A stretch of 64,000 nt of DNA from Pseudomonas berkeleyensis (GCF_014109765.1 NZ_CP059139.1:1116001-1180000); one strand, 5' to 3'; positions 20,762 through 28,243 are shown, counted from the stretch's first letter. The notes: a model not told the origin generated them from the sequence alone. Translations and numbers: made by a program.

Positions 20762-22497
20762 TCGAGGAGCGCCTCTTTCGGCGTGTCATCCAGCCAGCGC
20801 AGCGCCTTCTCCCGTGCCTGCGGCAGGTCATGCACGTAGGCCAGTTGCCCGGGCTGGCGGTGAATGCCGGCGCGGCGCAGTTGCAGGCGTACCTGGGCGC
20901 TTGGGCCGCTGAGGATCAACGCTACGCCTTGCTTGTGGTAGTCGCGCAGTACGTTGTCCAGCGCCGCGATGGCGGTCATGTCCAGCAGCGGCACGGCGCT
21001 GATGTCGACGATCACCACTTTCACCTCCGGGCTGAAGCGGCGCAGCACGCTCAATGCTTTCTCCGCAGCGCCGAAGAACAGCGGCCCGCGTATCACGTAG
21101 ACCAGCACCTGCTCCGGCAAGTCCTGCAGAACCAGACGCTGGCGCCGGCTTGGCGCTGCGGTGTCGGTCAGTTCACTCATGCGCTTGATGAACAGGCCGG
21201 CTGCCAGTAGCAGGCCGACGCCGACGGCCAGCACCATGTCGAACAGCACCGTCAGTACCAGGCAGGTCAGCAATACCAGCACGTCGCCGCGTGGGGCGAT
21301 GCGCAGGGTGTGCACGACGTGGCGTGCCTCGCTCATGTTCCACGCCACCATCAGTAGCAGGGCGGCGAGGGCGGCCATCGGCAGGTAGCTGAACAGCGGC
21401 GCCAGCAGCAGGATGGCGGCCAGCACCACACCGGCGTGAATGATCGCGGCCAGCGGCGAGAATGCGCCGGCGCGCACGTTGGCGGCGCTGCGCGCGATCG
21501 CCGCGGTGGCGGTAATGCCGCCGAAGAATGGCGCAGCGAGGTTGCCCAGACCCTGGCCGATCAGTTCGGCGTTCGGGTCATGCTTGCTGCCGGTCATGCC
21601 ATCGGCGACCACGGCGCAGAGCAGTGACTCGATGGCGCCCAGCATGGCGATGGCGAAGGCGGGGGCGAGCAACTGGCGGATCAGTTCGAACGACAATACA
21701 AGCGGTTGGCCATCGGGGCCTGGCAATGCCCAGGGCAACGCCAGATCCGGCAGGAACGGTGGAATACCGGGGTATTCGATGCCATCGAGGGTGTAGCTGA
21801 AGCGCTCGCCCAGCGTTGCGACGGGCAATCCAAGGCGCTCCAGCCCGAGCGCCAGCAGTGCACCTACGGCCAGTGCCACCAGATGGGCGGGCACCTTGGG
21901 CACCAGTCGTGGCCAGATCAGCAGCGTCGCGAGGCTGCAGGCCGCGACCAGCGTATCGCCGAGCTGCAGGCTTGGCAGTGCATCGGAGAGCATGGCCAGT
22001 TTGTCGAGAAAATGCTGTGGCGTGGCGGCCAGTTCCAGGCCGAGCAGATCCTTGATCTGCAGGATGGCGATGACGATACCGATGCCAGCGGTAAAACCCA
22101 GCGTGACCGGGTAAGGGACGAACTCGATCAGCCGCCCGGCGCGCAACAGGCCGAGGACAATCAGAATCACCCCGGCCATCAGTGTGCACAACAGCAGGCC
22201 ACCCAGGCCGTACTGCTGGGTGATCGGCAGGAGGATCACCACGAAGGCGGCGGTGGGGCCGGAGATGTTGAAGCGCGAGCCACCGCACAGGGCGATCAGT
22301 GGGGCGGCGATCAGCACCGTGTACAGGCCATGTTGCGGCGCCACGCCGACGGCGATGGCCAGTGCCATGGCCAGCGGGATGGCGATGATACCGACCGTCA
22401 GCCCGGCACTAAGGTCGCCGCGCAGGGCTTTCCAGGAGTATCCGGCGCGCAGGGTCTGGCGCCAGGCAGTGAACAGCGGCAGCGATTGACGTGACAT
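20758..22497 (-). CDS. SulP (SLC26) family anion transporter with STAS domain
   Basis: Inner-membrane anion transporter, 579 residues: about 12-14 hydrophobic segments from residue 25 to 430 with the SLC26 signature GLTVGIIAIPLAMALAIAVG near the N-terminus and ISGPTAAFVVILLP (about 78), then a cytoplasmic STAS domain (about 450-560; VVIVDISAVPLLDMTAIAALD). Candidate substrates in the family are sulfate, bicarbonate and dicarboxylates; nothing here decides. There is no carbonic anhydrase or sulfur gene beside it. Its stop codon falls in the adjacent REPIN-like repeat, and a MITE-like element occupies its upstream region, leaving about 10 bp between the element and the start codon. Confidence 0.93.
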   Translation of the reverse strand: MSRQSLPLFTAWRQTLRAGYSWKALRGDLSAGLTVGIIAIPLAMALAIAVGVAPQHGLYTVLIAAPLIALCGGSRFNISGPTAAFVVILLPITQQYGLGGLLLCTLMAGVILIVLGLLRAGRLIEFVPYPVTLGFTAGIGIVIAILQIKDLLGLELAATPQHFLDKLAMLSDALPSLQLGDTLVAACSLATLLIWPRLVPKVPAHLVALAVGALLALGLERLGLPVATLGERFSYTLDGIEYPGIPPFLPDLALPWALPGPDGQPLVLSFELIRQLLAPAFAIAMLGAIESLLCAVVADGMTGSKHDPNAELIGQGLGNLAAPFFGGITATAAIARSAANVRAGAFSPLAAIIHAGVVLAAILLLAPLFSYLPMAALAALLLMVAWNMSEARHVVHTLRIAPRGDVLVLLTCLVLTVLFDMVLAVGVGLLLAAGLFIKRMSELTDTAAPSRRQRLVLQDLPEQVLVYVIRGPLFFGAAEKALSVLRRFSPEVKVVIVDISAVPLLDMTAIAALDNVLRDYHKQGVALILSGPSAQVRLQLRRAGIHRQPGQLAYVHDLPQAREKALRWLDDTPKEALLE

Positions 22498-22507
22498 GCT
22501 GGCTCCC

Positions 22508-22813
22508 TAGGGGCCGTTGACGTTTCGCCGCGACCGCGCCGGAGCCTGTTTTACGCGGGGCTAGGCACGAGACGCGAGTTTTTCAGGACATCTATGTGCT
22601 TTACCCCTTCGGGGCTTGCGCGCAAAAACGCTCCTGGCGTTTTTGTGGTCGTCCAAATGAGCCGTCGAGTAACGACGTTCCGCGCTAAAACTGGCTCTTC
22701 GGGGTGCTCGGGAAATGACTCCCGCTGTTGTTGCACATTACCGGCGTCCTGCGCCTAACCGGGAGCCATTTCTCGCAGCAACGCGGCTTGTGCGGAGACG
22801 TCAACAGACCCTA
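22508..22813. mobile_element. MITE-like non-coding element, copy 2 (306 bp)
   Basis: This accounts for most of the 477-bp gap between sulP and the next gene. Terminal inverted repeats begin TAGGGGCCGTTGACGTTTC on the left and (complement of the right end) TAGGGTCTGTTGACGTCTC, 16 of 19 matching, both starting with TA. Its reverse complement aligns along its length with the element at 15013-15279, including the internal GTTACTCG-(N2)-GGCTCATTTGG-N-CGACCA block and the GTAAAACAGGCTCCGG block. It is longer and more diverged at its ends than copy 1. The 161 bp that follow (22814-22974) hold the presumed promoter of the next gene; no firm signal was seen. Confidence 0.78.
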
Positions 22814-22974
22814 GCGGCTCGGCGCATTATAGGGCGCGCTGCACGTCTCGCGGTTTGACCTAGGTCGGCTGTCGTGCACTTTCGCTGCGTGGTAGCGTGC
22901 TCTGCTGCGCGTTGAGCCGCGCTTGTGACGGCGCTACACTGCCGGCCCTCTGTAATGCTTGGCGGGAGCGGGCG

Positions 22975-23262
22975 ATGCGTAAAGACAAGAAGCAGGTGAT
23001 TGGCGAAGAAATCAGCGACGACTCGATCAAGCTGTTTCTCACGGTGGAGCCGGCCGATGCCACGCCGCCTTCGCTGCACAAGCTAGTCAAGGCCTATCGT
23101 GGCCTGCGTGTGGATGACTTCGAGCGCTTCGTCGGCTTCTTCGTCGCGGCCGGTCATGACCTGTCGGCTGTCGACGCCCAGGGCAACGACTTCGTTGCGC
23201 TGATTCAGGATCAACGCAACGCCGAGCCCTATATCGACGTGATCAAGGCCGCTCGCGGCTGA
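22975..23262 (+). CDS. PA4642-family small conserved protein
   Basis: 95-residue soluble protein starting MRKDKKQVIGEEISDDSIKLFL and ending YIDVIKAARG. It matches a pseudomonad family of unknown function that I know as PA4642, and the synteny with hpt-upp-uraA (PA4645-PA4647) supports this. The C-terminal part (GHDLSAVDAQGNDFVALIQDQRNAEPYIDVIK) reads like a single ankyrin-like or helical-hairpin repeat, which is only a suggestion. The ATG at 22975 has GGCGGGAG upstream; the frame is open to 22897 without a plausible start. Confidence 0.85.
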   Translation: MRKDKKQVIGEEISDDSIKLFLTVEPADATPPSLHKLVKAYRGLRVDDFERFVGFFVAAGHDLSAVDAQGNDFVALIQDQRNAEPYIDVIKAARG

Positions 23263-23287
23263 TCGCCAGCGCTCGACGAGCCTTGGT

Positions 23288-23328
23288 GAAACGAAAACGC
23301 CCCGAATCATTCGGGGCGTTTTCGTTTC
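23288..23328. terminator. Bidirectional terminator
   Basis: Perfect 18-bp stem GAAACGAAAACGCCCCGA / TCGGGGCGTTTTCGTTTC with a 5-nt loop, serving the convergent genes at 22975-23262 and 23337-23543. Confidence 0.9.
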
Positions 23329-23336
23329 TGAAGGGG

Positions 23337-23543
23337 TCAGGCGGCCTGCTCGTAGAGTTCCGGCAGGCTCATGCCGGTACGGTTGTCGATGTCCGGCAGG
23401 TCATAGTGCTCATGCCCGCCCAGGGCGCAGTAAACCAGCCAGTGCTGATCCTGCACATTGAAGGAAAGTTCGTCGACCACGGCGTCCACTTCATCCAGCG
23501 AGTCGATCAGGTAATCGCGATCCAGCGGTTGAGGGTTAAGCAT
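23337..23543 (-). CDS. Small acidic protein of unknown function
   Basis: 68 residues, acidic and without membrane segment (MLNPQPLDRDYLIDSLDEVD ... MSLPELYEQAA). An AGGAGG lies 7 nt before the ATG, and the gene ends 8 bp before a bidirectional terminator, so it is very likely real. I do not recognise the family. The composition matches its neighbours. Confidence 0.75.
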   Translation of the reverse strand: MLNPQPLDRDYLIDSLDEVDAVVDELSFNVQDQHWLVYCALGGHEHYDLPDIDNRTGMSLPELYEQAA

Positions 23544-23817
23544 GGCAAGTCCTCCTAGGACATGAGGGTTGAGGCTCCAGTAACAGTCGTGACTGTTTGG
23601 TCACTCTGAGAGATACAAACCCTAGGCCAGGCATATGACAGTTTTCAGACGATTTCGGGATAGCGAACCGCGTTCGTCGGAAACGAACCTTATAAAAGTG
23701 GGATTTCAGTACACTGCGCGGCGACTTTGGAGGGCTGAACAAGGTGGTTTTTCAGCCGTAATCCCCATTCTGGTGCGGTGTCGTCAGCCCTGCACCATGC
23801 TGAACTCGAGGTGTTGC

Positions 23818-24102
23818 ATGTCGCTGCAGGTGTTGTGGTCGCTGCTGCTTGCCCATCCAGGCGTGGCAGTGAATGCTCTGGCGCTGTTCTTCGCTGTGGC
23901 CGGTGGCTGGTTGTGGTTGATGACGCGTCTGCGTGAGCAGCGTGTGCAGGCTCGGGTGCTGGCCCAGGGCGAGCTGGATGGCCTCGACGAGGTTCCTCTG
24001 TTTGACGAGCGCACTCTGCGCATCAACCGTTTCTTTTATCGCTTTGGTGCGATCTGCCTGAGTGCGGCGCTGGTGCTGTCCTGGTTCAGCACCCGTTTGT
24101 AA
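23818..24102 (+). CDS. Small two-span membrane protein of unknown function
   Basis: 94 residues: hydrophobic segment about 4-34 (LWSLLLAHPGVAVNALALFF...), a charged cytoplasmic-looking middle (RLREQRVQARVLAQGELDGLDEV) and a second span at the C-terminus (GAICLSAALVLSW). The frame is open back to 23635, but the ATG at 23818, preceded by GAGGTG, gives the natural membrane-protein start. A bidirectional terminator follows. Not recognised beyond that; it could be an accessory subunit, but nothing next to it suggests a partner. Confidence 0.7.
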   Translation: MSLQVLWSLLLAHPGVAVNALALFFAVAGGWLWLMTRLREQRVQARVLAQGELDGLDEVPLFDERTLRINRFFYRFGAICLSAALVLSWFSTRL

Positions 24103-24114
24103 CGGTCATGCGCT

Positions 24115-24152
24115 AAACGAAAACGGCAGCCATTGGGCTGCCGTTTTCGTTT
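24115..24152. terminator. Bidirectional terminator
   Basis: 17-bp stem AAACGAAAACGGCAGCC / GGCTGCCGTTTTCGTTT with a 4-nt loop, between convergent genes. Confidence 0.9.
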
Positions 24153-24164
24153 GTTTCTCCGCCC

Positions 24165-25328
24165 TCAGAGCGGCAGGCCTGCCTTGATTCGATACTGGTT
24201 TCGTACCGGGTTGGCGTACTGCAGGATCAGGTAGGGTTTCTGCTCGGCACTGCAGGCGGCCAGACGCTTGCGCCATTCGGCTTCGGCCTTGCTCAATTCG
24301 GCTGCGGCGAACAGCTCGGAGGCTGCTGGTACGCCGAGATCGTCTTCGCGTCCTTCCCACATGGCATAGGCCAGGTAGTGCACCGGGAACAGGCGATACT
24401 GGCCGAGGATATGGCGATCCATCTCCAGGGCGAGCTGCTTGGTGTCTTCCAGGCCGGCCACCGGTGGGCCGAAATGCAGGTGCACGCGCCCTTTGTAGCC
24501 GGTGATGCCCAGGGCGATGCTGGCGTCGTCCTCGCCTGGTGCCTTGGTGTAGCTGCCGGTGGCGGCGCGCACGCTCAGTTCGCGGGCCTTGGCCTGGTCG
24601 CAGGGGTCGTATTCGTAGCTGATCGAGACCGGGATCAGGTTGAGCGAGTCGATCACCTCGGCGAACGGCTCGTCCTTGCGGCTCATGTGGAACATCTTGA
24701 GGATGGCCGAATCGGTGCGGTCGTCGCCGTCCTTGGCCCGGCCTTCGGCCTGGGCGATCCAGATCGATTCACCATCTTCGCGGATCGAATGGCTGATATA
24801 GGCCGAGAGCAGTTGATACGCCGCGAGTTTTTCCCGGCGTCCGCTGATCGAGCGGTGCACGATGAAGCTCTTGTTCAGGCGCATCAGGTCGCTGACGAAG
24901 GGACGCTGCAGCAGGTTGTCGCCAATGGCGATACGCGGCGTCTGCAGGCCGGCATGGTAGACGGCGTAGTTGACGAAGGCCGGATCCATGACGATGTCGC
25001 GGTGATTGGCCAGGTACAGATAGGCTTTGCCCGGCTGCAGGTGCTCCAGCCCGGAGTAGCTGATGCCGTCGCTGGCGTGTTCGATGGTGCGATCGATGTA
25101 AGGCTCGATCTTCTGCTGCAGGCCGGCGACCGAGTCGATGCTGGCGAATTCGCTGCGCAGCCGTGCGGCGATCAGCGGCTTGAGCAGCCAGCCCAATGGC
25201 CCGGCAAGCCGTGGAAAGCGGAAACGGGTGAGGGTGCCGAGAAACGCCGGGTCGGCGAGCAGGCGCGCCAGTACTGGGCGCACTTCTGCGTCGGCATAGG
25301 GTCGGATGGCATCGAATGCGCCCATCAT
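24165..25328 (-). CDS. 1-acylglycerol-3-phosphate acyltransferase-like protein
   Basis: 387-residue PlsC/GPAT-superfamily acyltransferase. Acyl-acceptor motif NHRDIVMDP (NHx4D type, about 108) and EGRAKDGDDRTD (about 195) are present, with VPVSISYEYDP following. It is longer than PlsC and lacks an obvious long membrane anchor. The gene starts MMGAF, so 25328 and 25325 are both possible starts. Substrate unknown; a role in phospholipid or lipid-A-related acylation is inferred from the family only. The downstream hairpin ends it. The AT-rich insert described below begins 60 bp upstream of its start. Confidence 0.88.
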   Translation of the reverse strand: MMGAFDAIRPYADAEVRPVLARLLADPAFLGTLTRFRFPRLAGPLGWLLKPLIAARLRSEFASIDSVAGLQQKIEPYIDRTIEHASDGISYSGLEHLQPGKAYLYLANHRDIVMDPAFVNYAVYHAGLQTPRIAIGDNLLQRPFVSDLMRLNKSFIVHRSISGRREKLAAYQLLSAYISHSIREDGESIWIAQAEGRAKDGDDRTDSAILKMFHMSRKDEPFAEVIDSLNLIPVSISYEYDPCDQAKARELSVRAATGSYTKAPGEDDASIALGITGYKGRVHLHFGPPVAGLEDTKQLALEMDRHILGQYRLFPVHYLAYAMWEGREDDLGVPAASELFAAAELSKAEAEWRKRLAACSAEQKPYLILQYANPVRNQYRIKAGLPL

Positions 25329-25387
25329 GCTCTCTTGTTGTGAAACGGCTAAGGTTGGGTAACAGGGTCAGCAATAGACCGGAAATT

Positions 25388-25403
25388 ATAACGCCAAGTC
25401 ACA
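25388..25403 (+). repeat. Left copy of 16-bp direct repeat bounding AT-rich insert
   Basis: ATAACGCCAAGTCACA, identical to 27035-27050. The bases before and after differ between the copies, so the repeat is exactly 16 bp. Confidence 0.85.
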
Positions 25404-25916
25404 GTCAATCGGTGCAGCCCGCAAATACGGGCATCGCGGGGTTTAGCCTGGGGGGCTTTTGCCTACGGGGTGTCCACAGGAGGCAAGTAGCAGGGATTTA
25501 AGGAAACACAGCGATTGTAGGCGCTGAGTGCAACGCGGTTATCGAATTGACGCTGGAGCATCATGCCGCATTGATCCATTCCCCGGTTCGACCACTATCC
25601 AGAGTGGAGCATCCGTTTTCGAGTGATCAAGCGGCAGTTCGGTTGCACCAACGTGCGCTTTTGTGGCTTGGCGAAGAGCGCTGTGCAGAGGGTTGCGCTG
25701 TTTGCCTTGTTGGTGCGCAGCTATCTACTGGTGAATACGGGAGAGGTGTGTCGGTCATGCAGAAAGCGTCCACCGCGCGGGAGAGCGGCCAAAAACTCGG
25801 AGTCCTCCTAGTGTGTGTAGGTTTTTACCGTATGGACGCTTTGAAACATTGGCATTCGACCAGATCGTACCTGGAAACTGAGGTGAATGGTTCTTGTCTT
25901 CAAGGAGGAGTAGGGA
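25404..25916. other. 513-bp leader region of the insert without a convincing gene
   Basis: Mixed-composition stretch before the nuclease-like gene. Overlapping short frames exist (for example 25547-25933 and 25623-25811), but they lack good ribosome binding sites and recognisable sequence. A 10-bp inverted repeat, AAAGCGTCCA (25763-25772) and TGGACGCTTT (25833-25842), flanks a 60-nt segment that contains further complementary runs, so a structured RNA or operator is possible. The left 100 bp contain GC-rich short hairpins (GCCCGCAAATACGGGC). Confidence 0.5.
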
Positions 25917-26912
25917 GTGACATATTTCTATAAATGTCAGTCAAATCACTGGTGTGCAAGTGATGAAAAGATAATCGAGTCAGAGTGGGGCAAAGCCTGG
26001 TGCTCTTTCTGTAAACTTAAGGTTATCAAGTCGCCGCCTACAGCGGAACCGCCGAATATTTCCGAAATGCCTGTGGTTGTAGTGATTGAATCGACGGATC
26101 CGATAGAAATACATGGGCGTTTATACAGAAAGAAGCCAGTGATAAGTGGTGTGCCAGTGGAGCAGGCGGAAAATTTTTTCGCTCGAGAGATTCTGGAGTT
26201 TAAAGAGCAGGACAGTAGGTTTTCTCATGAGCACGTGGTTCTTCAAGAATGTGACTCTCAGGGGCATTTATATGTTGAGTTGAAGAGTGCGGGGTTCGCG
26301 TTCCTGGCTCGAGACTTAAATTTCAGAGACTATAAGGAAGGTGGTGTAGATATTCCGGATGCAACGATTCCAGAACCCGGAGTAATGGGTGCTAATTCTT
26401 ATACGGCCCGCCTAGTGGGGGAAGGCGATAGGCATGGTATTGGTCGGTTGGAAGTTGTATATGGGGATGGGTATTTTCAAAAAGGATTAGTTACCTATCC
26501 TGATTATTTTGTACTGCGCAATCGTGTTATTTACGCAATTGAGCTAAAGACGCCGAGAGAGAAAAGCTTTAAGCTTTATATGAGTAATTCGTTCTGGACG
26601 GATAAGAAGTACGGAAAGCAGAGTATTGAGGATGAGATAAGTAACAGGAAAGGGAAAATGGCGTCCACGGTGATGCAAGTACTGCTGTTTGATACGCGAA
26701 ATATGAAGGTTAATAACGAGCAGGCACTCATTGATATGGCGAATAGCATAGGGTATCTCAAGGAAAGAAAGTCTTGGTTTAAGACGCATATCAATGCGGT
26801 GATGTTTTTTAATGGTACGCTTTCAAAGCTTATATCCATAGATGAAGTCATCAGCGGTGAGGAGGGTACGGGGACTCAGACTAATATATTGTCTTTCTTT
26901 AAGAAGAAGTGA
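25917..26912 (+). CDS. Uncharacterised protein with Zn-ribbon-like N-terminus and PD-(D/E)XK nuclease signature
   Basis: 331-residue protein, unlike its neighbours in composition. The GTG at 25917 is fixed by AAGGAGGAG 6 nt upstream. Residues 7-32 hold C7-x5-C13 and C29-x2-C32, a plausible zinc site. Residues 195-211 read PDYFVLRNRVIYAIELK: a Pro-Asp followed by E209-x-K211 at the end of a hydrophobic strand, the PD-(D/E)XK pattern, with Q254 in the following helix region and E179 before it. A basic helix-rich region follows, and the last residues are Q321-TNILSFFKKK. I do not recognise a named family. A DNA-cleaving role, such as a lone restriction or defence nuclease, is an inference from the motif; no methyltransferase gene lies beside it. 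A weak hairpin (CTCAA/TTGAG plus T run) follows at about 26933. Confidence 0.7.
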   Translation: MTYFYKCQSNHWCASDEKIIESEWGKAWCSFCKLKVIKSPPTAEPPNISEMPVVVVIESTDPIEIHGRLYRKKPVISGVPVEQAENFFAREILEFKEQDSRFSHEHVVLQECDSQGHLYVELKSAGFAFLARDLNFRDYKEGGVDIPDATIPEPGVMGANSYTARLVGEGDRHGIGRLEVVYGDGYFQKGLVTYPDYFVLRNRVIYAIELKTPREKSFKLYMSNSFWTDKKYGKQSIEDEISNRKGKMASTVMQVLLFDTRNMKVNNEQALIDMANSIGYLKERKSWFKTHINAVMFFNGTLSKLISIDEVISGEEGTGTQTNILSFFKKK

Positions 26913-27034
26913 GGGGCGGCCTGCCCGTAAGGTCTCAAATCCTTGAGGCTTTTGTTAGGTATTGTCAGGGAAGAGTGTTTCACAAAGTACATGCTATAAA
27001 AAAGATTACGAGAACGTGTTTGGATCATGAGGTC

Positions 27035-27050
27035 ATAACGCCAAGTCACA
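27035..27050 (+). repeat. Right copy of 16-bp direct repeat bounding AT-rich insert
   Basis: ATAACGCCAAGTCACA, identical to 25388-25403; immediately followed by AAGGAGG, the ribosome binding site of the CPXCG gene. Confidence 0.85.
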
Positions 27051-27061
27051 AGGAGGCCGCG

Positions 27062-27244
27062 ATGCTGGAAAGCGAGTCGTATCATTGCCCTTATTGCGGT
27101 GAACCGGCCGAGGCGCTGCTCGATCTGTCGGGCGGCGATCAGTCCTATATCGAGGACTGCCCGGTGTGCTGTCGACCGATTCAGTTCGAACTGCGTACTG
27201 ACGGCGTCGAATGGCAGTTGGACGTTCGTGGGGAGAACGACTGA
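27062..27244 (+). CDS. CPXCG motif-containing cysteine-rich protein
   Basis: 60-residue zinc-ribbon-like protein with C-P-Y-C-G (about 9-13) and C-P-V-C-C (about 36-40), the pattern of the CPXCG family of unknown function. AAGGAGG lies 6 nt before the ATG. Its TGA overlaps the next ATG by one base (TGATG), so it is co-translated with the DUF2007 gene. Its presumed original promoter is now 1.6 kb upstream, separated by the insert. Confidence 0.9.
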   Translation: MLESESYHCPYCGEPAEALLDLSGGDQSYIEDCPVCCRPIQFELRTDGVEWQLDVRGEND

Positions 27245-27504
27245 TGCAGCGAATCTACGAGCCGGAAAACCTGCTGGAAGGGCAACTGCTGGTGGATATG
27301 CTGGCCAGCGAAGGCGTCGAGGCACATTTGCTCGGTCAGCACCTTATCGGGGCGATGGGGGAGTTGCCGGCGTGCGGTCTGCTCGGGTTGGTGGTTGGCG
27401 ATGTGGATGCCGAACGGGCACGCACGCTGATCGCTGAGTACAATGCCGCGCAACCTGTGACCGGTGAAGAGCCGGAGTCTTTCCAGGGTGTGTTGCTCTG
27501 CTGA
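27244..27504 (+). CDS. DUF2007 domain protein (putative signal-transducing protein)
   Basis: 86-residue protein starting MQRIYEPENLLEGQLLVDMLASEG. The pattern of an N-terminal strand, a helix (AQLLVDMLASEGVEAHL) and a glycine-rich loop (GELPACGLLGLVV) is that of DUF2007, a small PII-like ferredoxin fold. Function unknown. It is translationally coupled to the CPXCG gene and lies 27 bp ahead of the SRAP gene, so the three may form one operon. Confidence 0.87.
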   Translation: MQRIYEPENLLEGQLLVDMLASEGVEAHLLGQHLIGAMGELPACGLLGLVVGDVDAERARTLIAEYNAAQPVTGEEPESFQGVLLC

Positions 27505-27531
27505 CGCGCCCCCTGCCTGTCGAGTCGTTTC

Positions 27532-28149
27532 ATGTGTGGACGTTATGCCCTGTTTCGCTGGTCGCCCGCTTTTGCCGCGTTGCCCGGCTTCCCTGCTGGC
27601 CAGCAGCCGCACTGGAACCTTGCGCCTAACGCTCAGGTGCTGATGTTGCGTGCTGGCGAGAGCGGGCCACAGGCCGCATCGGCACGCTGGGGGCTGACGC
27701 CGGCCTGGCTCAAGGATCTGTCCAAGACTCCGGCTCATGCACGGGCTGAAACCCTGGCCGAGCAGCCAATGTTTCGCGAGCCTTATCGCCTAAGGCGTGC
27801 GTTGTTGCCGGCCAACGGTTTCTACGAATGGCGCGGTGCCACACGCAAGCGGCCGTACTGGATGACCACCGGCGATTCGCTGATGTATTTCGCGGCGCTG
27901 TGGGAGATTTATCCGGTCTCCGGGCATGAGTACCTGAGTGTGGCGTTGATCACCCAGGAAGCCGCCACGCTGCGCCGTCCGTTGATTCTCGATGAGCATG
28001 AGCAGGCGTTGTGGCTGAGCAACGAGACGCCTCCCGAGCAGTTGGCCGCGCTGCTGGCCAAGCCACAGGGCGCGCTGCGTGAGCACGCCCTGGCGACGTT
28101 GGTCAACGACCCGAAGCTGGATGCGCCGGAGTGCCTGACTCCGGCTTGA
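27532..28149 (+). CDS. SRAP (YedK/HMCES-like) protein with altered active site
   Basis: 205-residue SOS-response-associated peptidase family protein. The family forms a thiazolidine cross-link to abasic sites in single-stranded DNA through Cys2 after Met removal. Cys2 (MCGRY) and the glutamate in GFYEW (E99) are present. The Asn of the usual NARxET motif is His here (AHARAET, H69), and the His of the usual HxRMP motif is absent (TLRRP, T146 in its place). The protein may thus be a divergent subfamily with a shifted histidine or may have lost cross-link reversal. It is the third gene of the CPXCG-DUF2007-SRAP run; no LexA-type box was recognised. Confidence 0.93.
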   Translation: MCGRYALFRWSPAFAALPGFPAGQQPHWNLAPNAQVLMLRAGESGPQAASARWGLTPAWLKDLSKTPAHARAETLAEQPMFREPYRLRRALLPANGFYEWRGATRKRPYWMTTGDSLMYFAALWEIYPVSGHEYLSVALITQEAATLRRPLILDEHEQALWLSNETPPEQLAALLAKPQGALREHALATLVNDPKLDAPECLTPA

Positions 28150-28209
28150 GCCTGCGCGGGGTGTTGAGGGCGTCGTCCAGGCTGTGCACCCCGCGGTTGG
28201 CCTAGAACC

Positions 28210-28230
28210 GGTGCGCGCGGCACACCCTAC
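28210..28230. repeat. Solitary REP-like half-site
   Basis: GGTGCGCGCGGCACACCCTAC, one arm of the REPIN-like repeat with two changes; no clear partner arm nearby. Between convergent SRAP and chemoreceptor genes. Confidence 0.65.
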
Positions 28231-28243
28231 CTAGTGAAGTCCC

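Larger units (their letters stand above)
25388..27050. mobile_element. Putative single-gene insert flanked by 16-bp direct repeats
   Basis: 1.66-kb segment bounded by perfect 16-bp direct repeats. Removing one repeat and everything between joins GGAAATT-ATAACGCCAAGTCACA to AAGGAGGCCGCG-ATG, giving a compact promoter and ribosome binding site for the CPXCG gene, which suggests the uninterrupted ancestral locus. The inside is much richer in A and T than the flanks, especially 25900-27034. It carries one coding gene and no integrase or transposase. No terminal inverted repeat was found. The repeat could be a target-site duplication or an att-like recombination site; the sequence does not say which. 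Confidence 0.6.

Noticed and set aside
25547..25933. 128-codon frame ahead of the nuclease-like gene
   Set aside because: No ribosome binding site and no recognisable protein; it ends by running into the strongly SD-led GTG start. Kept as non-coding leader.
25388..27050. Prophage, IS element or integron cassette explanation for the insert
   Set aside because: No transposase, integrase, terminal inverted repeat or attC-like palindrome was found, so it is left as an unclassified insert.
26909..27061. N-terminal extension of the CPXCG gene into the insert
   Set aside because: The frame is open to 26909, but AAGGAGG directly precedes the ATG at 27062, and the extension spans the direct repeat and AT-rich DNA.
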